A DNA stretch of 64,000 bases from Allacma fusca (lineage: Eukaryota > Arthropoda > Collembola > Symphypleona > Sminthuridae), in NCBI GenBank assembly GCA_947179485.1, contig OX359247.1:57881131-57945130 (forward strand), given 5' to 3'. The position numbers were made by a program, and so were the translations under genes. This document shows, piece by piece, positions 1 through 10,777 of this stretch. The first letter of the stretch is position 1. Each line of letters begins with the position of its first letter. The notes under the pieces were generated by a model. That model worked only from the letters and a program-made list of their open reading frames with translations, was not told the DNA's origin and did not search any database.

Positions 1-1637
1 GGACAGACACATTTTGGGTCCCTCAATGTTGCCCAACTACTTTGGCCCATTTTGTCAACGATCCCGGAACGCAGGATCGGGAACGTTTTTCATACCCGCC
101 TTAAGATTCTTAAGTCCCGATAATCGAACGAATAACCCAGAAAAATGATATTCACTCTAATCTTATGCTATAAAATTAGCTGCAATCAAAATGTTTCGAA
201 ATATTTTTGTGAGACGGTTCAAGAAACACGGTTTCTCCCAATCATAGCTCCTAAAGATACATTTCCCCGAAATTAGTGTCAGTCCTCATATATCAGGCTC
301 ACAATTCCCTACGTGGGAATTCAAGAATACCTACTGAAAGCCAATGAAATTTCCTACAAGCGAGCGTGAAATAGTATTCCAAACAAAATTTTAAAATACA
401 AATTATAAAATAAAAAATATATAAGTGTAAACAATGCTTAAAGTAATAAGCACAGAGTAAAAATTCAAAAACAAAATGTAAGTTTTCCATAAAATATAAC
501 GAATTTACTCAACTACCATCACCCGTGTCTCTAAAATTTTTTAACAACAAGTATGGAACACCGTTTAGTAAATTCTAGTATATGCCTAATTAATAACTAC
601 AATAGTTGTAGCGTCTCGGTGAATATTTATATTTGCATCGTGTCAAAATCCGATCAAAATGAGAAGAGGTGTCCAAACGAAAGATGAGATAATATGTAAA
701 GGGTCATTAAAAAATACAGTAAGGTGCTTTATAATGAATATATGAAATATATTCCACAGTTACATTATATCTATAGAAACTCGAAGAAATTAAGCGAATT
801 AGAATATTATCAGTGTATAATAGTTCTTATTTCATTACGCTGTAAAGCCGCATTTCGTCTACGCATTGTTTACAATAATTTGCAAAATATACCATTACGT
901 TATTTGTTGCTTTTTTATTATGCTATTTATAGTGATAGTGCAAGTATGCGTCATTGTTACAACCAAGCCACGTATTAAAAACAATGTATATTCTCATTCT
1001 TTTTGCGGCACAGCGTATCTGTATACATGTGCTGGATTAATTGAAGTATACCCAACATGGTTTATGAAATTGAATTCCACTCAATTCAATTCAAAATGTT
1101 GCACTGAACTGAATTAGATAGGTTTTTGCTGAATTGAATCGAAAATCTAGTTTCAGTTTAGCATATTATTTGAACTGATTTGAACGATTGAATGTCCGCC
1201 ATTTTGGGCAACTTGTCCTCGTACTATTCCCTGGCATTTTGGGCATTTTCATTCGAGGGTAAATTTGACAAATTGCGCAAAATCATCAATTAAAAAAGAA
1301 ACATTTATACGGTTTGGAGTTAGGTTAGAAAATCTCTTGGCCATTTTGGAGGCAGGTTTAGAAAATGACTTGGGTATTTTCATTGGCATGGTTTTTGACT
1401 ATGTCGCAACATTATATATTGATAACAGTTGTGTGTTAATTTTTATTACTTGAATTCTAATTCATGGCCAGTACATCTTAATTAATTACTGTTACAACTG
1501 TTTCAAGAAACTTCCTTCTTTTACTACACACAAGGATTACACTTTCGTAATAAATAGTCATCGATATTTTAAGAGCAAAAGGTCATGCTTAATACAGAAC
1601 TTGCACTTGAACTGTACGTAAACTTTACTCGAATATT
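1..1637. other. AT-rich intergenic stretch, no gene seen
   Basis: Only short chance frames of about 60-80 codons occur, with no splice-consistent chain and no recognisable domain. Around 1070-1180 there is a small cluster of ATTCAATT/GAATTGAA words that read as imperfect inverted repeats. Nothing else could be supported. Confidence 0.6.
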
Positions 1638-2340
1638 TTTGAACCTTAGCTGAACTTAAACTTGAGCCTAAACGTGATCCCACATTTGAACCCAAAATTA
1701 AAGCCACTTTTGAACCTAAACCCAAACTTCAACCTAAACGTTAATCTAAATTTGAACCTAAACTTGAAGCTAAACTTGAAGCTAAATTTGAACCTAAACT
1801 TGAACCTAAACTTGAACCTAAACTTGAACCTAAACTTGAACCTAAACTTGAACCTAAACTTGAACCTAAACTTGAACCTAAATTTGAAAATAAACTTGAA
1901 CCTAAACTTGAACCTAAATTTGAACCTAAACTTGAACCTAAACTTGAACCTAAATTTGAACCTAAATTTGAACCTATACTTGAACCTAAACGTGAACCTA
2001 AAATTGAATCTAAACTTGAACCCACACTTGAGCCCACACTTGAACCCAAACTTGAACCCACACTTGAGCCCACACTTGAACCCAAACTTGAACCCACACT
2101 TGAACCCACACTTGAACCCAAACTTGAACCCACACTTGAGCCCAAACTTGAACCCAAACTTGAACCCACACTTTATCCTAACCGTAAACTCACACTTTAT
2201 CCTAACCGTAAACTCACACTTTATCCTAACCGTAAACTCACACTTCAACCTAAACGTAAACTCACACCTCAACCTAAACTTGAACTCACACTTCAACCTA
2301 AACTTGAACCCACACTTCAACCTAGACTTTAAACTACATT
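1638..2340. repeat. 12-bp minisatellite array (CTTGAACCTAAA) with variant blocks
   Basis: The array is built from the 12-mer CTTGAACCTAAA. The core from about 1790 to 1990 is nearly uniform. From about 2015 to 2170 the unit changes to CTTGAACCCACA/CTTGAGCCCACA/CTTGAACCCAAA. Three copies of a 24-mer starting CTTTATCCTAACC follow at about 2171-2243, and the edges are degenerate. The unit length is a multiple of three, so one forward frame (repeating Leu-Asn) and two reverse frames (Phe-Arg-Phe-Lys and Leu-Gly-Ser-Ser) stay open across it. I regard these as by-products and not as proteins. The reverse complement of the unit, TTTAGGTTCAAG, contains TTAGG, the common arthropod telomere word. Confidence 0.92.
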
Positions 2341-2622
2341 TAAAAGCAAGTATGTATCGCCGTAATTATGTTGATAGCGAAAAATTTGTTTTCGTAATAT
2401 ATTGCGGGCCCCAATGGGCTTATATGAGCCATTTATTTAACATTGGACATGGCTGCCGAGTAGAAGAATGTTTTTCTTTCGAAATTTTTTGAGACGAAAC
2501 TACCGAACCTTTTATCCTGTAATTTCGCTAAATAGTGTAGAACATGTTGGGGAACGATTAAAAAAACATTCAGTTAGTAGGGCTTAATAGTTTCGAAGCA
2601 ATAAATTAAAATTGGTCAAAAA

Positions 2623-4807
2623 TTGAGCTTGGGGACAATTTGTCCAGGGGTCAGGAACTTTAGGGTTAATATATGGGAGTTTTTGGTGGAAAATGATTTT
2701 TTTCAAATTGAAACATCTTCGCTGCTTATGTTTGCTTACCGATATAATGGTCTGTACAAAGACAGATTAAATTGGTTTAGACGGCTGAAAGACTTTCTGG
2801 GAACTAAGGAATTAAGTAGAGATGAATCAATTCTTTTGCATTTGATGCAGATTATTCTAGAATCATATGGGGAGTCCAATTATGACAGGATTACAGTCAA
2901 CGACATTCGGCGGTCAATCCTGGCCATTTCTCAAGAACATTCCAGTAAATATTGGATTATTGTACTGTGTGCTGAGTTATTCATGAAAATCCCCAAACAT
3001 TTGCAAAAGGTAAGCAGGGGATCAAATTAAACATAATATAATATATCGTCGCTGAAGAGGTAAAATGGTTTACGCGCGCATTCTTTTTTACAGCAATTAG
3101 ACCATTTTGCCTCATCAGCGACGATATATTTGTCGTCTATCACGACAAACATTTACACAATGATTTTAATTTTTTGATGGGTATAAATCGTCGGACGCTG
3201 GCAAATCCCTTGGAACCAGTTTTGACGATCCTATGTACTTGTGTATTTGTATAACATTGCAGACATACTATGGTACTGAGAGTCTTTCGGATTGGCTGGT
3301 CAAAAATTATTTATGCTGCCGACAAAACATTCGCTGGTATTTTGGTATCCTTCGAATTTTGTTCCAGTATGGGGACACCCGTGACACCTCCCTGGATCAA
3401 AAATGTATTCGGAAAGTCTTTGCTTGTACTGCCGAGCAGGAACGGGGAAAACTCTGGGAGGACGTGGTAAAGAAAAACCCATCTACATTGATTGAGATTA
3501 AGTAGATACTTAAATGTATTCACAAAATTATTATACACACTGTGTGAGAGCATCGATAATTGAAACCGACTGTATCGGGAAGTTCTTGTAAGGAGGAAAC
3601 GTATAACAGTGTGCTAAATTAGAGTCTTCACATACCTTGCTGAAAAGTCCTGAAAAGCTTGAAGAAATATATCGAAAATTGTTTTTATTATTTTGTTGTT
3701 AATTCCTTCCGTAATCCTGAATTTGTTTTTTATTTTTGCCGACCCTCACAATTCCTTCTTTCTGCATTAAAAATGCAGAAAGAATTTCCGAATTTCCAGC
3801 AACAAGGGTTTCTTAAATGTTTTAAACGACATTCCTGTTCTTGAACCAGAGTGTGGGCAAATTTTATGATGGTACATAAACACAGTTTTGTATTTTAAAC
3901 CTCAAGACATACATTTTCAATGTATTCAAACTTTCAGCGGAGGATCACAGACCATATCCACGATCATCAAAGGATGTTCTTCTTCCAACAGTTTTTTTCC
4001 ACCACTGAAATGAATCTTTTCACCCAATCACTTCAAATTGGGGATGAACTTCTACTCCAGGATTTTTTAACGCATTGGTGTTCGTATTTTTGTGGTAAAA
4101 CGCTTAATCAAAAATCCTTTCATTTCCAGTAGTAATTATCTCATTTAGTTAATATAATGGGTTTCTGCTCCAAAATAATGCTGCACCCGAGTAGTACAAA
4201 TTCCGGAATTGGGGAAATTGCTGTCAGAGGATAAAAATTTCATTGATACGTTTGTCCGCATCGCACAACGCAGTCTTGAGTTTCTTTCGGCCATTTGCAA
4301 CAGTAAAGTAATTTTAGAGATGGCGCAAAATGATATGGTATATGTGACATATGTGTAAATATGTAATTATGCATATGTAACGACATCCCAAATTCCATGA
4401 AACGTTTCAGTTTTATATTGTTGTTCAAACGAAAGGATTTATTTTTCCCAATTCTGAATTTTTGTTTTTACTTAGGAATCCAAGGGAATTTTTAACATTT
4501 TTGAATTGCTGTGTACGTTGTTTCTACTTGATGTGAACTTGTACAAGTCTATTGGAGACGCTTTGGACTCTCAGGTGGAAGATTGGCTCACTAAACGTGG
4601 ACAGATTCAGAGGAGTCAAAATAGGATTTGTATTTTGCCGTAATGTTTTATAACTTGGAGCATTTAGTTTTAGATCTACCAGCAATCGTGAATTAACTCG
4701 TTCATGTCTCTCTAAATTTTAGATACGAAACAGAGGTTCAAAAATTCTCGCAAGTTGAATACTGCTCGGAGAGATCAAAAAAATGGATTGATGTGGTTTT
4801 GGCATAA
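2623..4807 (+). CDS. multi-exon gene of unrecognised family
   Basis: Seven exons join with matching phases. Exon 1 is open from at least 2623 to 3009 and has an AAG|GTAAGC donor. The others are 3263-3466, 3783-3852, 3951-4094, 4195-4307, 4476-4639 and 4723-4807, ending in TAA. The true 5' end is unknown: the open frame begins without a convincing ATG, so more exons may lie upstream, and the acceptors of exons 3 and 4 are the least certain. The product is about 380 residues or more, rich in Leu, Phe and Trp and probably helical. It has no signal peptide or membrane segment and no motif I recognise. Two segments echo each other: a Trp-(Glu/Ile)-Asp-Val stretch follows a charged helix in exon 2 and again in the last exon (KKWIDVV). 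A HEAT-like scaffold is possible but is a guess. An 88-bp palindromic element sits in intron 1. AATAAA follows the stop directly. Confidence 0.6.
3041..3129. mobile_element. small palindromic MITE, family 1, copy 1
   Basis: The left arm begins ATATATCGTCGCTGAAGAGG and the right arm reads the same in reverse complement, with about two mismatches over some 29 bp around a ~30-bp centre. A second copy lies at 61012-61084. It falls inside intron 1 of the unidentified gene. No coding capacity. Confidence 0.75.
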
Positions 4808-7548
4808 AATAAATTTATACGTAATTGATAGAGCTGCTGCAATAATTATTATTCATACACTAATTTAATAAATCTGTAGACAGTGAAAGATAAATCTGAC
4901 ATTTCGGTCTGCCAATCATTAACGTTGGGAGAATTGTTTTTTAAATAATTTTAACGGGGATATGCGCGACTCGTCACACAGGCTAATGCTATAAATTGAA
5001 ATTTAGCATGTCTGTTAAAATAGCATTTTAAACTTCTATATCAAAATTCAATTTGGACGTAACTGTAAATCCAATCCCAGATCACTGTTAGTGTTAATTT
5101 AACAGTTTTTATTAATTTCTTCACACGCACGACTCCTACTGCCGTATACCTTTTGTTTGTTGAATTGACGAGTCAGGGATAGCAATGCACGATATTTTAG
5201 TACATGAAATCACCTTAATTGCGATCTTTATTATATGCTTCTCTTATGCAGGTGAGATTGAGAGCGCAATTCATCTAGCATGCACTTTCGTAATTAAAAG
5301 ATGCAAGCTGTGATTTATATTTTTTATGAAAGCCGCTAATAATATTTAAAGGTTCACATTATTCCACTGAAATCCCAAAGTTCTTTAAGTATTTACCCTT
5401 ATTAATAGCATATAGATATACATAGGCCAAAGAATTTTCCTGTTCATAATTATCTCGTTCCCGAGATCCAACAACCACGAAGAGCACAGTGTATCAAAAA
5501 ACTGTTTATTGTAATTACAAAATTTCATATGACTGGGGTTAGTTTTGAAGTATAGTGCACACTCATTGCAAAAAAAAAACAATCCGTGAAACCAATTGGC
5601 GTTTTTATCCAGGACAGGGATTCTAACAATTGAGTGCACTTACACGCCCATAATATTTTGACTCCGTAAATGTGAACGCATTTACGGAACAAACATTTAT
5701 GAAAACATTTTATTAAAACTGCTATCATAGAGAGCACATAATGTACTTAGAGTCATATGCGGTTTGAGTTCAAATACAATGCAAAGTTTATGACTTATTC
5801 TTTTGAAGAGTTGCAATAAAAATTTATATTTTTTCTTTGCTTGGTTCATTCCTCACATTTAAGCTCCTGAGACCACCATTTTTAACTTAGGAAGACGATA
5901 TATACTAAAATAAATCCTCACGAAATTTGCTTAAAAAACAACATTCTGAAATATTTAAACCAACGGCAGACCATCCATCAAAAATTGGCTACATTCGAAG
6001 TTCCTTCTTTAGCTCAACTTTCTAACTTTCGCTAGCGAAACTGATTGTGAGTTTCACCACCCTTGTTATATTTTTACGGGCCCTGAATAAAATTTTATTC
6101 TCACATTACAATTGGATTAGGGACATGTTGGGTAGCTCCCTGGAAAGACCATCAAATTTCCTACAAACTATAGCGTAAAAATTTATTTCAGAAAAATTGT
6201 GATCGGCAATAAACATTTGCACAAATGGTACTGAAATTCCTCAAATACCTCGACTTTGCTTTGTGCTTTAGTGAACATATTCTTAAACTATGTAAAATGA
6301 AAAAAATTTAGATGACGAGCTTGAAAATATGTCGAATATGTTTTTTGTGTTATCATTTCTTATATGGGCTAGGGAGGAGGGGTTAGTATTTTACGAAGCT
6401 CCTGTTATTACACCGTTGTTCAAGCCGTTTGATTGGGGTTTTTATTATACGTGGCTCGTTGCCCGGCCTGTTCCCATCCTTGTATTTATTACTGTGTGGC
6501 GGGAAAGTATTACACTAAATTGCTCACGCTATCATATATGATCTTTGGTTGTCGTGTGTTACGTTTGTTACGGTTTCCAGACAGTGCTTCATTTGTTGTT
6601 CGTGGCGGATCTATTACTCAAAACTTATTGCTCTCGACCTGTCCTTTGATTTAAACCTTCGCGGCTTATTTCACGAATTCAAACCATCCCGGCTTAAGCC
6701 AAGCGAGTCGGTGGTATATACAACAAGCCGAGAAGCACAGCGGGCTGGAAGCTGAGACTCTGTCGCAGAGGAGGAGGAGAGCTTTTTCAGCTCGCTCAGC
6801 TCGCTTTTCTTCTCGGCTAATCATATATGTACCAACTGCTTGCAGCCTACTGGAAGGGAAGCTCTCAATATTACGCCATTTTATATCACTTAAAAGCGCT
6901 AATCATAATTATTATATAAACATTAGACATAAATCATCAATAATTTGGATTAAATTAAGACTGGTAGTGAGAAAAACTACGTTCGGTTACAGTACAGAAT
7001 AATTTGATAAGAGGAGAATTGTAATGACTGAGCTTTGTTCACATTAGTGTGGGATTCTTACTAGGAAAAATTAAATAATCAGTGCGTCCAGTGTCTGAGG
7101 CTTCAGTTACAATATTGCGGTACAACGGATTTATATACAAATTATAATAACATAAAAACTCATATTTGATCAGCACGGTGTGCTGATCCACTAACAATAA
7201 GGAGTGAAGCACCATACAGTGATGCAACAGCAAGATTTAATAACGACGTTGGTATTAAATTGATCAAGCGGTTAGTTAAATTCCACGTGTATAGCCAAAT
7301 ATTGAGTTTGGGAGAAAACTTTAGTGGGCCGAAAGCTTTTTGTCCCATAATATTTTGATGATGAATTGCCAACTACCTATATGAAACGAATTGTTAGTCT
7401 TACAGTTAATACTTCACGTATTTTATGAGATTACTTTGCCTGGCGAAGCGGGATATTAATATTAAGCCTTCTCGACAGGCCTTGATACGAGATCTATTGC
7501 CATTTACACTTTTATTATTTACACTATTTATTTACACAAGTAATTGCT
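4808..7548. other. intergenic region, no gene supported
   Basis: No frame shows a domain or a consistent splice chain. Near 6720-6820 a more GC-rich patch holds a 10-bp inverted repeat, AGCCGAGAAG at 6726-6735 and its complement at 6809-6818, separated by a purine-rich stretch. The patch from about 6330 may belong to a mobile element ending at 7576, but no 5' boundary was found. Confidence 0.5.
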
Positions 7549-7577
7549 CCTGTGCGAAGCACGGGGCTTTTACTAGT
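7549..7577 (+). mobile_element. Helitron-like 3' terminus
   Basis: A 7-bp stem (CCTGTGC / GCACGGG with one G-T pair) closes on a GAA loop, and CTAG followed by T comes about 7 bases later. A GC-rich hairpin just before CTRR with a T at the insertion site is the usual 3' end of Helitron rolling-circle elements. No 5' TC end, Rep or helicase gene was recognised, so this is probably a non-autonomous or decayed copy. Confidence 0.5.
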
Positions 7578-7784
7578 TACTCAAAATCAGTACCACGTTG
7601 ATTCTGTTTACTCTAGCAAATGCAAGGAGACAAAGAATAATTTCAAACCATTTCTTCCAGAACTTATATAAGGTATGTCTCTCAAAACACAACTGATTCG
7701 AAAGCATAATTTATATCTTGACTAAAATTCTTATTAGATATTTCGCGTTAACTCTCTTAATCTGATAGGAAAGCCTTCGTAACT

Positions 7785-8660
7785 ATGAGTCCTAAAAGAA
7801 ATGACCCTGACATCCACAAAACCCATGAACAATATTTACAAACGCCGGTTGGATTGGCAACTATTTCCACATGTGACCGGGGCATCCATTGGATTAAAAT
7901 GGCCCCCTTGTCTTCAGAGACTGAGACGTAATAATAAATTTATTTTATTTTGTATTAATATTATTTTTGTAGTTTGCTACTCTTTCATGGATCGAAACCA
8001 GAACGATCCTCTGTTTTTAAAAAATGAGCTGTGGAACCCTGCATGGGTGTTAAAAAATATAAATTTTTTGAATACCTTTTTTTATTATACAAGGAACGAC
8101 ACAGGAAAATCGGTGGAGTCAAAGATCAATAATTCTGGAATAATTGGTAAACAAACAGTTGAATGGCTCGAAGAATATTTTCAAATTAAACCCAAGTCGA
8201 AGGAAATCCTAACAAATCCCGCGAAGTATCCGCCGATATGCTGGTCAGGTCTTAGCAAATCAGACTTTGGAACTCAACTTCTGAAAACTGCTTTAGAAAA
8301 GGTCAAATATGGAAAAACAGTGTCATACTCGGAACTTGCGGCTTTGGCGGGTAATCCAGGCAAGTGCTGTACATGCTGACAAATTCTCCGGAAACGCCAT
8401 GTATATTTTTGCGGTGATTAAGACTGGGGGCTAATTTTGATGTAATTATTGTCTTAATGGATTTAATTAATTAGCGTATTAAATTTGGGGTTTTGCCAGG
8501 AGCGAGCAGAGCTGCTGGGACTGCATTGAAAAACAACCCAGTTTGGATTATCATCCCGTGTCATCGTATCATTAAATCTGACGGCACCAGCGGTAATTAC
8601 TCTGGAGGTACTAGGAATGACATGAAGAAATGGTTGATCGATTTTGAAAACAAGAATTAG
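7785..8660 (+). CDS. MGMT: methylated-DNA--protein-cysteine methyltransferase, paralogue 1
   Basis: Three exons (7785-7927, 8094-8359, 8500-8660) encode 189 residues. The enzyme moves the alkyl group from O6-alkylguanine in DNA to its own cysteine, once per molecule, in the nucleus. The N-terminal domain is divergent (TPVGLATIST near residue 35). The C-terminal domain has the family landmarks: YSEL (DNA-helix tyrosine), GNPGASRAAG with the intercalating arginine at about 140, then IIIPCHRII with the acceptor Cys157, and a late Glu in KKWLIDFE matching the family's catalytic glutamate. ATG 7785 is chosen because it opens the frame of exon 1. Intron 2 starts with GC (CCAG|GCAAGT), not GT. A GT donor nine bases upstream keeps phase but would delete the conserved GNP. 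The protein looks functional. Its paralogue lies about 2.1 kb downstream. Confidence 0.93.
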
Positions 8661-9928
8661 CTTCTGAGGATCATTCCTGGGTGCCTTTAATTTTATTTTT
8701 GTAAATGAAGTTCTAAATAATTTGAAGTATTCAGCCCAATTGGGTTTCTTGGGGACGACTTTGTTAACGTGTTATTAATAACAATCAGTTTCATATTAAA
8801 GAAGAGGCACGTTCGGCTTTCTTTTGCAAGTAAACATATTTTGTAAATTTGATTGTTAGCATAACTTTGAATGCGGTGTCATGCCGGCTCTTTAAATATG
8901 ACGCCTTTGCTTCTACATTATTTACAAGAATCAAAGGAACGTTATACCAGCTTAAATGTCGAGCAATTCCAATGCCAGTTTAGTAGGACAAATAACCAAA
9001 CCTGCGCACATGAACAACTTTCAGAAATTCTAATTTATCCCTTCGAGAGCAAAGAAGTAAAAAAAAAGTAGTATGTGCACGCCAATCTCACTATAACCGA
9101 TTGCTGTAAACCGGATATTTTGCTATGTTGCACTGCTTTTCCTGTTTCTAGCGACCTAACAACTGGTGGTTACGAGTAGGTTTTATAGCAAACAGAAAAC
9201 AAGTGTCCCCGTAGAGTACGTCATAGCGAGAGCTATCTACACTGAAAGTCAGAATTAATATGTGTATAAAAACATAACACCATGAATATACATATATGTA
9301 TATCTGGATGCATAAATTGAGTTTATTACGAGGCGATAGACTACGTTCAATTTGGGGTATAAAGGGTTTTCGGGGGTAGACACATTATTATGCTTGATAA
9401 TTTTTTAAAGCTTTTTATTCATTCAGGCAACAAATTGGATCTCTCAACCTCAACCCACTGAACCCACGCAATGCCCTGGTTTTCGGGGGCGTTGAATCTT
9501 TCAGCAGGAACAAGATCTACCAACACGTGTGGTGCTTAAAAATGTTACATTGTGATAACCAAATGCCAAACATGATAATGACGAGGAGTGTAGATGCAAA
9601 ACAACAGAAGTCAATTTCTCAAAAAGGAGAGACGGAAAGCTTCTCATTCCCAAACGTTTGATTTCTTTAAGCCGCTAACATCGACAGTTCACGAGTTCAC
9701 CCGTCCCAAAATCTGAAAATGCCGGTCCAATTGTCGGCAATTAAAACCCGAGTATTTAGTACAAAGTGGATAATGAACCACAAAACTTTTTAACGTATAC
9801 TTTCGCCAACAAGCGAAGATTAAAGTTTCGAATATTATTACAAGTTCTTATATCTGTATTTATTATAATTGAACAAAATGAAAATTGAAATTTAAAATCA
9901 TTATTTAGGAGTATTTAGTAGAATGAAT
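8661..9928. other. intergenic spacer between the MGMT paralogues
   Basis: No gene is visible. The nearest candidate is a 66-codon frame at 8871-9071 without any domain. AT-rich palindromic words such as ATATACATATATGTATAT occur near 9287-9304. Confidence 0.5.
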
Positions 9929-10101
9929 CAGGGGTAGATTTACGGGGTGGCCCACCCTGGCCCGGCCAGGGTAAAAAATTTAGTTCCAGGGTAAAAAATG
10001 TTGACTACGGCCCTCAGATTGCAGATATCATGTGTAAAGGCCCACAAATCTATTGTGAGGGTTAGGGCCAGGGTAAAAATTATTTTATTAATCCACCCCT
10101 G
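9929..10101 (+). mobile_element. hAT-type MITE (CAGGGGTRG family), copy A
   Basis: The element starts CAGGGGTAG and ends CCACCCCTG, and is flanked on both sides by the identical 8-mer GAATGAAT (9921-9928 and 10102-10109). An 8-bp target duplication with CAGGG-type ends is the hallmark of hAT transposons. Its 173 bp contain several CCAGGGTAAAAA words near both ends and no coding frame. Copies lie at 25335-25489 (reverse orientation) and 43649-43688 (fragment). Confidence 0.9.
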
Positions 10102-10109
10102 GAATGAAT

Positions 10110-10777
10110 TGTAGAGTCTACAGTATAGGAATTCTTTTTTCACCTTCCACAGCATAATTATTTGACCCACTTCCTATTTATTAAGGTTTGTGCCCGTGGG
10201 AATCAGGGATATGAGGCAAGATAGAAAAAACAATTTCTTTTATTTGAAACCCTTTAAACAAATTCACAAACTTTGCTCACATTCCTGCCTCTCAATAACG
10301 TAAATGATGACTTACAATTTAGGCAGTTGATCGTGTATTCAAAAGGAGTTAAAGTATTAAATTATTTTAATTGTAATTGAAATGAAGGTAGGCAACAGGA
10401 GTTGCTCACAGTTGTTTTTTCTACCTCTAACTCTAATCTATAAGGGAGGGGTTAGGGTTATGTGCGGGGTGCACTGTTCTTGTAAGTATGGATTTCCATG
10501 TCTAAGCTTTATCCTTGCCATGTCAATAATGATGCATCTCCAGTTTAAAGAGTGTGGAAGGCCAACGACAACACCGGGAGGGAACATTGACTGATAAGCT
10601 CTCTGTCTCAGTTGCTCGCTGAATTCTGCATTTGAGAGTTAGAGACGAAATTTATCCGGGACACTGTAGATTAGAGCTAGCACCAGATCTAATAGACCTT
10701 TGACCCGGGCATTAGAATTAGTCCCCGGAGCAACTCTGGTCACACTAAAGTTACTTTACTAAAACTCCATTTATTCA
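10110..10777. other. region upstream of MGMT paralogue 2
   Basis: No supported gene. It would contain the promoter of the downstream MGMT gene, but no TATA box or initiator could be pinpointed. Confidence 0.4.

Noticed and set aside
1646..2492. Open frames of 142-276 codons on both strands
   Set aside because: They read the 12-bp minisatellite; composition is purely repetitive and three frames are open at once.
8351..8359. GT donor at 8351 for MGMT paralogue 1
   Set aside because: It would remove the conserved GNP hinge; the GC donor at 8360 keeps it and matches the paralogue's intron position. Left as a possible minor isoform.
10382..10594. 70-codon frame before MGMT paralogue 2
   Set aside because: No homology and no phase-compatible link to the MGMT first exon.
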